Origin: CAZKDV01 sp964551645
GTDB lineage: Bacteria > Bacteroidota > Bacteroidia > Bacteroidales > DTU049
Assembly: GCA_964551645.1 (NCBI GenBank)
Contig: CAZKDV010000012.1
Location: forward strand, 1 to 36,039
Direction of reading: 5' to 3'
DNA: 36,039 nucleotides
Shown here piece after piece: positions 8,601-16,611 of the stretch; the first letter of the stretch is position 1, and every line of letters starts with the position of its first letter. Under the pieces are notes generated by a model that was not told the origin of the DNA, searched no databases, and was given only the letters and a program-made list of their open reading frames with translations. A program made the position numbers and the translations under genes.

Positions 8601-9374
8601 TTGAAAAAGTATAAAATTGCAGCAGTTTCTTATCTGAATACACTGCCTTTTGTTTATGGCTTGAATGAGTGTAGTGCAATATTTGATGTAATGCTTGTTC
8701 CACCAGCAAAATGTGCTGAAATGCTTGAAACTGATGAGGTTGATATAGCATTAGTTCCTGTTGGTGCTTTATTAAAGTTTTTTCATATTGAAATTGTTTC
8801 TCCATATTGCATAGGAGCAAAAGGTGCTGTAAACTCTGTGTTTTTAATTTCTAATACACCTTTGAAGCAAATTGTAAAGGTTTATTGCGATCCACATTCA
8901 TATACATCGAATGCACTTGTGAAAATATTATCAAAATATTATTGGAATTGTGATTTTAGTGTAAGTACTACAGCATCATATCCTCCCTTAAACTTGGAGT
9001 ATGGCGAAGCATTTGTTGCTATAGGTGATAAAACATTTGGTTTGAAAACTCACTTTAACACAGTTGTTGACTTATCAATAGAATGGAATAAGTTTACAAA
9101 AAAACCATTCGTATTTGCAGTATGGATCTCGAAAAAAACTTTGGACATTAGTATTATTGAGCAAATGAATTTAGCATTAAAGTTCGGAATTTCAAATATC
9201 AAAAACAGTATATCACTTTTCAATTCAAGTTTTATATCTGCTGAAGAAGCAATTTACTATCTTGAGAATAATATTAAATATAACTTAAATAAAGAGTATA
9301 TTGTGGGTATGGAAATGTTTCTGCAATATATTGATAAAGACATTGTGTCCAAAATATGTTACAGATACGAATAA
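8601..9374 (+). CDS. mqnA: Chorismate dehydratase (futalosine menaquinone pathway)
   Basis: Converts chorismate to 3-enolpyruvylbenzoate (carboxyvinyl-benzoate), the entry step of the futalosine route to menaquinone. The 257-residue protein has the family's periplasmic-binding-protein-like fold without a signal peptide. It begins with IAAVSYLNTLPFVYGL, the strongly diagnostic MqnA opening, followed by VDIALVPVGALL and the GAVNSVFLIS hinge region. Translation appears to start at a TTG codon, which gives KKYKIAAVSY with the usual family N-terminus; no ATG lies close upstream in frame. It is the last gene of the glyS run. Other mqn genes are not in the window. Confidence 0.88.
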   Translation: MKKYKIAAVSYLNTLPFVYGLNECSAIFDVMLVPPAKCAEMLETDEVDIALVPVGALLKFFHIEIVSPYCIGAKGAVNSVFLISNTPLKQIVKVYCDPHSYTSNALVKILSKYYWNCDFSVSTTASYPPLNLEYGEAFVAIGDKTFGLKTHFNTVVDLSIEWNKFTKKPFVFAVWISKKTLDISIIEQMNLALKFGISNIKNSISLFNSSFISAEEAIYYLENNIKYNLNKEYIVGMEMFLQYIDKDIVSKICYRYE

Positions 9375-9384
9375 GCAATAAACG

Positions 9385-9409
9385 AGTTGTAAATTTGAAG
9401 TTTACAACT
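9385..9409. terminator. Possible bidirectional hairpin between convergent genes
   Basis: Nine-base perfect arms (AGTTGTAAA and TTTACAACT) are separated by a seven-base loop. The structure lies between the ends of mqnA (plus) and a T9SS protein gene (minus), and overlaps the last codons and stop of the latter. There is no strong T-tract on either side, so its efficiency as an intrinsic terminator is uncertain. Confidence 0.45.
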
Positions 9410-10295
9410 TGATAACTTTTGTATTTATATGATATTGGAGGTTATTATCATACAATTCAATAAAATATAATCCTTTAGACAAATCTTCTACATTAATAGA
9501 TACATGCTCATTTTGAGTTACTGTAGTTTTATGTACAATTTGACCATTTAAATTATATATGTTAATATTGTAAGCACTAATTTCTTTTGGCAGATTATTA
9601 ATGTTTAAAGTATTTTCAACTAAACTTGGCGTAATTGTAATCGGAATATAATTTGTATTATTTTCAATATTAACTGTACTCCCACTATAGCCATAAACTG
9701 TAACATTGTCTATGTAAAATTCAAATAAATTGGAATTATTTTTAGAGCAGCTTGCGTTAAAATATAAATAGATTCCTGATTTGTTGTTTACATTTCCCAA
9801 ATCCATTTCAATTTCAACTTTTTGACATTCTCTTTTTTCGCTAAACTTGAAGCCTTTTCCGTTCAAATCTCCGTATGAAATATCTACACCGTCAATAGTA
9901 ATTGAGTTAATAAAATCTTTTTTATAAGATTCATCTGCCCACATTGAAAAATAACATTTATCCTCAGTTTGTTCTGGAAAATATGAGTGGCTGACATCAA
10001 ATGTAAGAAGTATAGTGTCATGATTACTGCAATCAAGTATGGGCATTCGTGCAAAGTTGCTCCAGTAGCTGTTCCAGTTTGCGGCATAGCCTATTCTTCC
10101 GTCATCACAACCTCCATCGTTGAAATGAAGAAAGGGAGGATTGGAAGAAGGTGCATGCCATAAATGAGGAGGTGGATTATAGCTGGAATATAGTGGGTTG
10201 TAATCAAAAGTATCAGGTCCGTACAGTATTACTTGAGAAAAAGATGTTGCAAAAATGAAACAAGCGAACAGTAGTGTAGAAAATAATTTTTTCAT
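9402..10295 (-). CDS. Secreted protein with T9SS type A sorting domain
   Basis: A 297-residue exported protein. The N-terminus is a signal peptide (KKLFSTLLFACFIFATSFSQ). The central 170 residues are beta-rich, with aromatic and Asn/Asp-rich strands (ILLTFDVSHSYFPEQ; FEFYIDNVTVYGYSG), resembling a jelly-roll binding or MAM-like domain, though no family is named with confidence. The last 75 residues are a typical type A sorting domain: an ITPSLVENTLNI strand, YNINIYNLNGQIV, LSKGLYFIEL and a terminal KVIKL. Such proteins pass the outer membrane through T9SS, and the domain is removed on export. It starts 7 bases after the SpoU methylase gene and is probably its cotranscribed downstream neighbour. 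Function unknown. Confidence 0.8.
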   Translation of the reverse strand: MKKLFSTLLFACFIFATSFSQVILYGPDTFDYNPLYSSYNPPPHLWHAPSSNPPFLHFNDGGCDDGRIGYAANWNSYWSNFARMPILDCSNHDTILLTFDVSHSYFPEQTEDKCYFSMWADESYKKDFINSITIDGVDISYGDLNGKGFKFSEKRECQKVEIEMDLGNVNNKSGIYLYFNASCSKNNSNLFEFYIDNVTVYGYSGSTVNIENNTNYIPITITPSLVENTLNINNLPKEISAYNINIYNLNGQIVHKTTVTQNEHVSINVEDLSKGLYFIELYDNNLQYHINTKVIKL

Positions 10296-10302
10296 GATAT
10301 TG

Positions 10303-11070
10303 TTATTTTAAGTGATTAGTAAAATGATATGCAAGTATTGATGTTGCAATTGCTGCATTTAAAGAGTCGGGGTTATTTTGTGATTTATTTAGTTTAGGAA
10401 TACATGTTTGTTCAGATATATATGGATTAAGCGATTCAGAAATGCCTATACTTTCATTGCCAATGATAATTATAGCAGGAAATTGTGGACTAACAGTATT
10501 AAGTGGTTTTCCATTAAGAAAAGATCCGTAAACATGTGTTTGAGATTTTGTTTGTTCAAGATATTGTTTTAAGTCACAATAAGATACATCTGTGCGTAGA
10601 AACGAACCCATTGTTGCTTGTATAACTTTAGGGGAGTAAATATCAACAGTGTCTTCGGAACAAACGATGGACTTAATGTTAAACCAATCAGCTGCACGAA
10701 TAATGGTTCCTAAATTGCCAGGGTCTCGTATGGCATCAAGCATTAGAGTAATTGGATTTTCTTCTGATATTGGAATGTGTGTAACATTTGGTATTTCAAC
10801 AACAGCAAGACCAAATGAGGGAGATTTCATAAAGGAAATTCTTTCTAACCTAGTTTGTGTAACAATATTTGATTTTACCTCTAAGTCATAATGTCTTTCC
10901 AACCATCGCTTTGCAGGATCTGTTAAGTAAAGCGAGTGAATTTTATATTTTTGACTTTGTATAAGTTCAATTATTATTTTTTGTCCTTCAACAATAAATA
11001 GCTTATTTTCTTCTCTATACTTTTTGAGATTGAGAGAGCGAATTAACTTAAATTGACTGTCAGATGGCAT
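10303..11070 (-). CDS. TrmH/SpoU-family RNA 2'-O-methyltransferase
   Basis: A 255-residue SPOUT enzyme methylating ribose 2'-OH groups on rRNA or tRNA. An N-terminal substrate-binding part (KYREENKLFIVEGQKIIIEL) precedes the knotted catalytic domain. Its three motifs are visible: motif 1 LDAIRDPGNLGTIIRAADW with the invariant Asn/Arg, motif 2 IIIGNESIGIS, and motif 3 IPKLNKSQNNPDSLNAAIA. The usual motif 3 'xSLNVSxA' appears as DSLNAAIA, common in the Bacteroidota paralogues. It is located 28 bases downstream of glnS in the same direction. The exact RNA target (for example 23S G2251 or tRNA) cannot be told from sequence, so no gene symbol is given. Confidence 0.88.
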   Translation of the reverse strand: MPSDSQFKLIRSLNLKKYREENKLFIVEGQKIIIELIQSQKYKIHSLYLTDPAKRWLERHYDLEVKSNIVTQTRLERISFMKSPSFGLAVVEIPNVTHIPISEENPITLMLDAIRDPGNLGTIIRAADWFNIKSIVCSEDTVDIYSPKVIQATMGSFLRTDVSYCDLKQYLEQTKSQTHVYGSFLNGKPLNTVSPQFPAIIIIGNESIGISESLNPYISEQTCIPKLNKSQNNPDSLNAAIATSILAYHFTNHLK

Positions 11071-11098
11071 AGGACTTTTACTTTTTAATAGCTAATAA

Positions 11099-12790
11099 CT
11101 ATTCTTTTGATTGAATTTTTGCCCAAGAGTCTTTAAGAGTGGTAATTCTGTTAAATACCTTTTTTTCTTCATTACTATCGAGATCTAGAAAGAAATATCC
11201 AAGTCGCTCAAATTGACAACGAAATTCTCCATTAGCATTGTTTACAAGTTCTGGTTCGGCAAAAGCTGTTTTAATGACTATTGATTCGGGATTGATATTG
11301 TCGGTAAAATCTTTAAATTCATCTGCTTCGTCAGGATTAGCTTTATTAAATAATCTATCATACAGTCTAACTTCGATAGGTACGCTCTTTTCCTTACAAA
11401 CCCAATGAATTGTTCCTTTAACTTTTCTGCCATCTGGACTTGAACCACCTTTTGTTTCGGGGTCGTATGTGCAGTGAACTTCAATAATATTTCCTTGCTC
11501 GTCTTTGATAACATCAGTACATTTGATGTAGTATGCGTATCTAAGCCTAACTTCATTGCCCGGTGCTAATCTAAAATATTTAGAAGGAGGATTTTCCATA
11601 AAATCATCTTGCTCAATGTATATTTCTCTTCCGAAAGGAACATTTCTTGTTCCGTGGTTAGGATATTCTGGATTATTTATTGCTACAAGCTCTTCCGTTT
11701 GATTCTCAGGATAGTTAGTTATAACAATTTTTAAAGGATTTATCACGCTCATATACCTATCTACAACTTTATTAAGTTCATCTCTGAGATAGAATTCAAG
11801 CAATGATAACTCAATAGTATTATCTCTTTTGGCAACTCCAACACTCTCGGCAAATGTGCGAATTGAAGAAGGAGTGTAGCCTCTGCGTCTTAAACCCGAA
11901 ATAGTTGGCATACGGGGATCGTCCCAGCCTTTAACAAATCCTTCTTTAGCTAGTCGCAATAGTTTTCGTTTGCTCATTACTGTATATGTCAAATTTAAGC
12001 GTGCAAACTCAATTTGCTGTGGATGGTAAATATCAAGTGTTTCTAAAAACCAATTGTATAAAGGTCTGTGAATCTCAAATTCAAGTGTGCAAATAGAATG
12101 AGTAATATTTTCAATAGAGTCGCTTTGCCCGTGTGTGTAATCATAAGTTGGATATATGCACCATTTTGTGCCTGTGCGATGGTGAGGAGTGTAATTAATT
12201 CGGTATAAAACAGGATCTCTCATTAACATATTTGGGTGAGCCATATCAATTTTAGCTCTAAGTGTTTTTGAACCTTCCGGAAATTCTCCATTTCGCATTC
12301 TACGAAATAAATCCATGTTTTCTTCAATACTTCGATTTCTATATGGACTATCTGTGCCGGGCGAATTAATAGTGCCACGAGTTGTGCTAACTTCATTTGC
12401 AGCTAAGTCGCACACATAAGCTTTATTTTTAGCGATAAGCAGTTCAGCCCATTCGTACAATTGCTCAAAATAGTCTGAAGCGTAAAACATTCTGTCTTCC
12501 CAATCAAAACCCAACCAACGAATATCTTCTTGAATTGCTTCAACATAAGATACATCTTCAGTCTCGGGATTAGTATCATCAAAACGAAGATTGCATTTAC
12601 CATTATATTTTTTTGCTAAACCAAAATTTAAACATATTGATTTTGCATGTCCTATATGAAGGAAACCATTAGGTTCAGGAGGAAATCTTGTGTGTACTCT
12701 TTGATTGTATTTATTCGTGTTTAAATCCTCATCTATAATTTGCTCGATGAAATTTTTTGAGGGTTTAACTTCTTTGTTTGTGTCGCTCAT
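11099..12790 (-). CDS. glnS: Glutaminyl-tRNA synthetase
   Basis: Class Ic synthetase that charges tRNA-Gln. It has 563 residues, as expected. The nucleotide site is FPPEPNGFLHIGHAKS (HIGH at about 45-48), and the second signature reads VMSKRKLL at about 271-278, the normal GlnRS form of KMSKS. The middle RFDDTNPETED and FEIHRPLYNWFLE blocks and the C-terminal anticodon-binding barrels (LRYAYYIKC; RCQFERLGYFFLD) are intact. A -7 element lies just upstream and the gene heads a minus-strand group with a SpoU methylase and a T9SS protein. It diverges from folB. Presence of GlnRS implies direct charging of tRNA-Gln. Confidence 0.97.
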   Translation of the reverse strand: MSDTNKEVKPSKNFIEQIIDEDLNTNKYNQRVHTRFPPEPNGFLHIGHAKSICLNFGLAKKYNGKCNLRFDDTNPETEDVSYVEAIQEDIRWLGFDWEDRMFYASDYFEQLYEWAELLIAKNKAYVCDLAANEVSTTRGTINSPGTDSPYRNRSIEENMDLFRRMRNGEFPEGSKTLRAKIDMAHPNMLMRDPVLYRINYTPHHRTGTKWCIYPTYDYTHGQSDSIENITHSICTLEFEIHRPLYNWFLETLDIYHPQQIEFARLNLTYTVMSKRKLLRLAKEGFVKGWDDPRMPTISGLRRRGYTPSSIRTFAESVGVAKRDNTIELSLLEFYLRDELNKVVDRYMSVINPLKIVITNYPENQTEELVAINNPEYPNHGTRNVPFGREIYIEQDDFMENPPSKYFRLAPGNEVRLRYAYYIKCTDVIKDEQGNIIEVHCTYDPETKGGSSPDGRKVKGTIHWVCKEKSVPIEVRLYDRLFNKANPDEADEFKDFTDNINPESIVIKTAFAEPELVNNANGEFRCQFERLGYFFLDLDSNEEKKVFNRITTLKDSWAKIQSKE

Positions 12791-12816
12791 AAATCTTTTG
12801 TTGAAAATTTTTAATG

Positions 12817-12824
12817 CAAATTTA
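12817..12824 (-). promoter_or_regulatory. -7 promoter element upstream of glnS
   Basis: On the minus strand this reads TAAATTTG followed by C, an exact TAnnTTTG match 26 bases before the glnS ATG. The -33 box is not recognisable. Confidence 0.45.
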
Positions 12825-12907
12825 GTTTTTATTTTTGTAATGTGTTGATATTCTCACTCTTATTTTTTTTATTGAATCATAACACAGTTTAAATTAACAA
12901 AATAATG

Positions 12908-12915
12908 TAATTTTG
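12908..12915 (+). promoter_or_regulatory. -7 promoter element upstream of folB
   Basis: TAATTTTG fits TAnnTTTG, 28 bases before the folB ATG. With the glnS element on the other strand it makes this intergenic stretch a divergent promoter region. Confidence 0.4.
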
Positions 12916-12943
12916 TTTTGTAAAATTATAAATATATAATTAT

Positions 12944-13288
12944 ATGGCGATAATTACTTTAGAAGGAATGGAGTTTTATGCTTACCATGGCTGCACTGAA
13001 GAAGAAAAAAAAGTTGGTATTTGGTTTACGGTTGATATAATATTAGATTATCCGTCAGAGCGAGCCGAATATACTGACCAACTTGATAAGGCGATTAATT
13101 ATCAAGAAGTTTATAATATAGTTGCTGAGGAAATGTTACAGAAATCAAATCTTATAGAAAATGTTGCATATAGGATTAAAGAACGCATTTTAAAGAAATT
13201 TTTAATTTGTCGTTCAGTGAATGTTCGTGTAGCAAAAATGTCTCCACCACTTGGAGGGAAACTTAATAATGTGTCAGTTTATATTTAG
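12944..13288 (+). CDS. folB: Dihydroneopterin aldolase
   Basis: Cleaves 7,8-dihydroneopterin to 6-hydroxymethyl-dihydropterin and glycolaldehyde in folate synthesis. The 114-residue length is typical. Visible signatures are LEGMEFYAYHGCTEEEK near the N-terminus (Tyr14, His15, Glu20-22), INYQEVYNIV (pterin-binding tunnel), and VRVAKMSPPLGG with the catalytic Lys at about 98. The protein ends SVYI and its TAG stop overlaps the TAA stop of the convergent gene by two bases. It stands alone on the plus strand between divergent glnS and a convergent T9SS protein gene. Certain by motif. Confidence 0.95.
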   Translation: MAIITLEGMEFYAYHGCTEEEKKVGIWFTVDIILDYPSERAEYTDQLDKAINYQEVYNIVAEEMLQKSNLIENVAYRIKERILKKFLICRSVNVRVAKMSPPLGGKLNNVSVYI

Positions 13289-15315
13289 TGTATTACCGTT
13301 ATCAGACCTCTTTTCTTAAAGTTTGTGCCATTTGCAAATACAGCTTGAATAATGTAAATATATGAATCTTGCGACACTAACACACCATTTGTTTTGCCGT
13401 CCCAAGCATCATTAATATTGTTAGTTTCAAACATAATTTGTCCCCACCTATTATATATTGTAAATTGGTATCCTTCTGAACTAACAAACACTAAACTTGG
13501 CTTAAATGTAGTATTTAGACCATTAGGAGTAAAGGCGTTCGGAATAAATATTCTGGGTGTTTGCTCGATGTTTACTTCATTTGAAACACTTTGTTCTTTA
13601 TATCCAAATATATTGCCATCAGCTTGAACGGCTTGAATATAATATGTAATTTGATCGTTGCCAGTAATTATCTCATTTTCAATGTTATCAATGTAAGTAT
13701 TGAGTTCTTTAGGCAAATCAGCAAGATTTATGGCATTTGTTGTCGAATTGCTTTTTCTGAATATTTGATAGCTTTCTACACCTTCGTCCCAACCATTATA
13801 TTGTGACCAATCAAGTTGTGTTGTGTATAATTCTTCCAAGTTTTTACCATTTAGTAAAATGGTGCTTGAAGTGTTTGAAGTTAATGATTCAAGACCACAA
13901 GCATCAATAACAGAGTATTTGTAAGTATAGCTTTTTTCAGAAACTTGAACATCATAATCTATATATGTTGTTTTTTCTGTGCCTTGCGTTCCAAGAGTTG
14001 TAAGATGTGTGAAATTTAAACCTCCGTCAATAGATTTTTCTAATTTATATCCTTTCACATTAACATTAATATCATTGTGTAAAGCAATTTCAACAGCCTC
14101 ATTATCAATAATTGTAACATAAGGAATATAAGCAAATTGTGGTTGAGGAGGACGGCTTATTGAGTCGCAAATAATATTTGACGAAGCAGATTGAGAGTCG
14201 TCTTGACTTTTTGCTGAAACATAAAAACAGATATTATAGTTGTTGTTATTTGCAGCGATTGAATATTGATAAGTAGTTTGTGTTGAGCTAAGAATAGCGT
14301 CTTGCGTATAAGCTTGTCCGTCAATTGATGTGTAAACTACATATTTATCAATGCTTGGATTCATGTTGATATACGGAGTCCAAGAAAGTTCAATATATGG
14401 AGAACAAGTGGTGTTTGAATGTGATAAAAAAATTGAATTGTGTATTGAACTCATTGGGCTTGTGTTTCCACAACTATCAAGTGAAGCAATTCTATACGAT
14501 TCAGATGTAATATTTGCTGTTGATGAGTTGTCGGTATAGAATGTGCCTGCAAGAGTATCTATCGGCGACCAAATTCCACTAATGTTTTTGTAAATGATGT
14601 AACCAATAATATCAGGGTCATTTCCGGCTTGCCAACCTAATTCTGCTAATTGTGTTGTTTTGTTAATACTTACAGTATCAAATTTAGGTATATCAGGCGG
14701 AACAACATCAATAAATACATCTTCATCAATAGAAGAAACAGAAATGCAAGCATTGTTTTGTTGTCGTATTTGATATGCAATAAGTTTATTGCAAGCAATA
14801 ACAGTATGATTGTAACTTAAATTTAATGTCGAGTCAATAAATTGCCAACTGCCACCAGCATAAGATTGATAAATATAAAAATATTCATTGTAAGCATTGA
14901 TTTGTGGTGCATGAATTGGATTCCACGATAAATTAGCAGTATTATTGCCAATATTGTTTACTTTAAGCAAGATGCTTGCCAGAGTATCAGACGAATTAGA
15001 GTATTGAAAAGTGCCACCAATGTTTTTCCTAACTTTAATGTAGTAATATCCAATATCGTTTTGTCCATTAAAGTTATCATGTGTATAGGTGGTTTGAGAA
15101 TAGTTGAAAATTGAGTCAATTGCAACAAAAGAGGCAGATTTGTCAGGACTAAAAAAAATATGATAGCTGTCAAATTCATTAAGAGGGTCGGAAGGTGGCA
15201 ACCAGCTTATAACTATATCTCCGTTGGCTAAAACTTCAATACATTGCACATCTGGCGTTGAATACATTTTCATACTTAATAAAATGAAAATAAGTATGTG
15301 TATCATTTTTTTCAT
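13285..15315 (-). CDS. Fibronectin-type secreted protein with T9SS type B (gliding-like) C-terminus
   Basis: A 676-residue surface protein. It starts with a signal peptide (KKMIHILIFILLSMKMYS). Fibronectin type III-like repeats follow, recognised by recurring strands such as DIVISWLPPSDPLNEFDSYHIF, TANLSWNPIHAPQINAY, TQLAELGWQAGNDPDIIGY, YIELSWTPYINMNPSIDKY and TTQLDWSQYNGWDEGVESYQ. The last 85 residues are the gliding-motility C-terminal (type B) sorting domain: IFIPNAFTPNG, FTIYNRWGQIMFE, NDAWDGKTNG, YIYIIQAVFANG and KRGLITVIH. It is the last of a three-gene set after two M16 peptidase genes, 11 bases downstream of the second. No enzymatic domain is visible; it may be an adhesin, scaffold or peptidase substrate. 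Confidence 0.85.
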   Translation of the reverse strand: MKKMIHILIFILLSMKMYSTPDVQCIEVLANGDIVISWLPPSDPLNEFDSYHIFFSPDKSASFVAIDSIFNYSQTTYTHDNFNGQNDIGYYYIKVRKNIGGTFQYSNSSDTLASILLKVNNIGNNTANLSWNPIHAPQINAYNEYFYIYQSYAGGSWQFIDSTLNLSYNHTVIACNKLIAYQIRQQNNACISVSSIDEDVFIDVVPPDIPKFDTVSINKTTQLAELGWQAGNDPDIIGYIIYKNISGIWSPIDTLAGTFYTDNSSTANITSESYRIASLDSCGNTSPMSSIHNSIFLSHSNTTCSPYIELSWTPYINMNPSIDKYVVYTSIDGQAYTQDAILSSTQTTYQYSIAANNNNYNICFYVSAKSQDDSQSASSNIICDSISRPPQPQFAYIPYVTIIDNEAVEIALHNDINVNVKGYKLEKSIDGGLNFTHLTTLGTQGTEKTTYIDYDVQVSEKSYTYKYSVIDACGLESLTSNTSSTILLNGKNLEELYTTQLDWSQYNGWDEGVESYQIFRKSNSTTNAINLADLPKELNTYIDNIENEIITGNDQITYYIQAVQADGNIFGYKEQSVSNEVNIEQTPRIFIPNAFTPNGLNTTFKPSLVFVSSEGYQFTIYNRWGQIMFETNNINDAWDGKTNGVLVSQDSYIYIIQAVFANGTNFKKRGLITVIH

Positions 15316-15326
15316 ACATGCTGATT

Positions 15327-16589
15327 TTATAATTTTCCTACTACAACTTGGTGTAATTCATCAGTATTTAAGTAAATTTGTGCCAATGTCCTAATATCTT
15401 CTCTCGTTATATCATTAATTGTTCTTATAGCATTTTCTATATATAACTGCAAATTAATATTATACAAACTAGTGTTCATGTATAATGAAAGTTGATTAAA
15501 AGGTCCATTACAAGACTGAAGTATTTGTCCGAGTTGATAATTTTTCACAAGCTGAAGTTCTTTTTGCGAAATAAGTGTTTCTTGTAAACGATGAATTTCA
15601 TTATTTATTTCGATAATTGAAGCATTTGTGTATTCTGATTTAACTTGTGATGAAATGTAGAATATACCTGTTTGAGGCAATGAGTTAATATTTGAGAAAA
15701 TACCGTAAGTATAGCCTTTTTTTTCTCTAATGTTTTTCATCAATCTTGACCCAAAATATCCGCCAAGTATGGTGTTTAATATTTTCAGTTTGTAATAGTC
15801 TTGATGTGTCAGATTTGGAAATAGTTTGCCAATAATTATTGCAGATTGTTTGGCATCTGTTTTTTCTATAAAGGTTTTCTTCGCTTTTTGATTGTCTAAG
15901 GGTAGAATTGTATTTGTTTGTGCTTTGCTAAAAAATTCCTCGAATATACTAAAATCGTCCTGATTTATGTCCCCTATCACCGAAATCGTACTTTTGCTCA
16001 GATTGTAGTATGTTTTATAAAAAGATTGAAGCATTTGGCGACTAATGTTATCATAATCTTCTTTTTCTTCAACAAGAGCATAAGGATAGTTTTTTGGAAA
16101 AATAGATTTAAAAAATTCTCTTTGTGCAATAAAGTCAACCCGTTTAAGATTTACAGCAAGATGCTGTTTTTTATTATGTAAAATAATATCTAATTGTTTT
16201 TGTGGAAAATTTGAAAAGGCAATAATTTCATTGAGCAATGCTAAAATATTTGTTAGATGTTTTTGTAAACAAAAGACAGTAATTTTTGCATTATAGAACT
16301 CTGAATTAGTAAAAATATAAGCTCCATAAGATTCAAATGCATCAATTAATTGTTTGTTATTCAGCGATTTTGTTCCTTCAAGCAACATTTGGGCTGTAAG
16401 TTGCGAAATAGCAGGCTTATTTTGAAACCATTTTCCAGACGGAAAATAAATAGATAATTGCAATATTTTTTGCTCCTTATATGGAAACTGCACTATTTTG
16501 CACCCGTTTGAAAGTGTATGTTTTAGTGGTTCAATAAGATTGACTGAAACATTGTTGTATGTGTTTGGTGGGATACTTCTATTTAGCAT
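15327..16589 (-). CDS. M16 family protein, non-catalytic (R/Y) partner
   Basis: A 420-residue M16 fold protein. Where the zinc HxxEH would sit, the sequence is SQLTAQMLLEG (Gln63 and Gln67 replacing both His, Ala66 replacing Glu), so it cannot bind zinc there. It does keep the C-terminal substrate-contact signature GGYFGSRLMKNIREKKGYTYG with Arg288 and Tyr293/295. That is the R/Y motif of the inactive partner in heterodimeric M16B peptidases such as the Sphingomonas A1 pair and mitochondrial processing peptidase. It follows the catalytic partner gene after 22 bases. No signal peptide is evident. Function is peptidase complex formation by inference. Confidence 0.86.
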   Translation of the reverse strand: MLNRSIPPNTYNNVSVNLIEPLKHTLSNGCKIVQFPYKEQKILQLSIYFPSGKWFQNKPAISQLTAQMLLEGTKSLNNKQLIDAFESYGAYIFTNSEFYNAKITVFCLQKHLTNILALLNEIIAFSNFPQKQLDIILHNKKQHLAVNLKRVDFIAQREFFKSIFPKNYPYALVEEKEDYDNISRQMLQSFYKTYYNLSKSTISVIGDINQDDFSIFEEFFSKAQTNTILPLDNQKAKKTFIEKTDAKQSAIIIGKLFPNLTHQDYYKLKILNTILGGYFGSRLMKNIREKKGYTYGIFSNINSLPQTGIFYISSQVKSEYTNASIIEINNEIHRLQETLISQKELQLVKNYQLGQILQSCNGPFNQLSLYMNTSLYNINLQLYIENAIRTINDITREDIRTLAQIYLNTDELHQVVVGKL

Positions 16590-16611
16590 AAGAATTGGCG
16601 AATTTGAAGCG

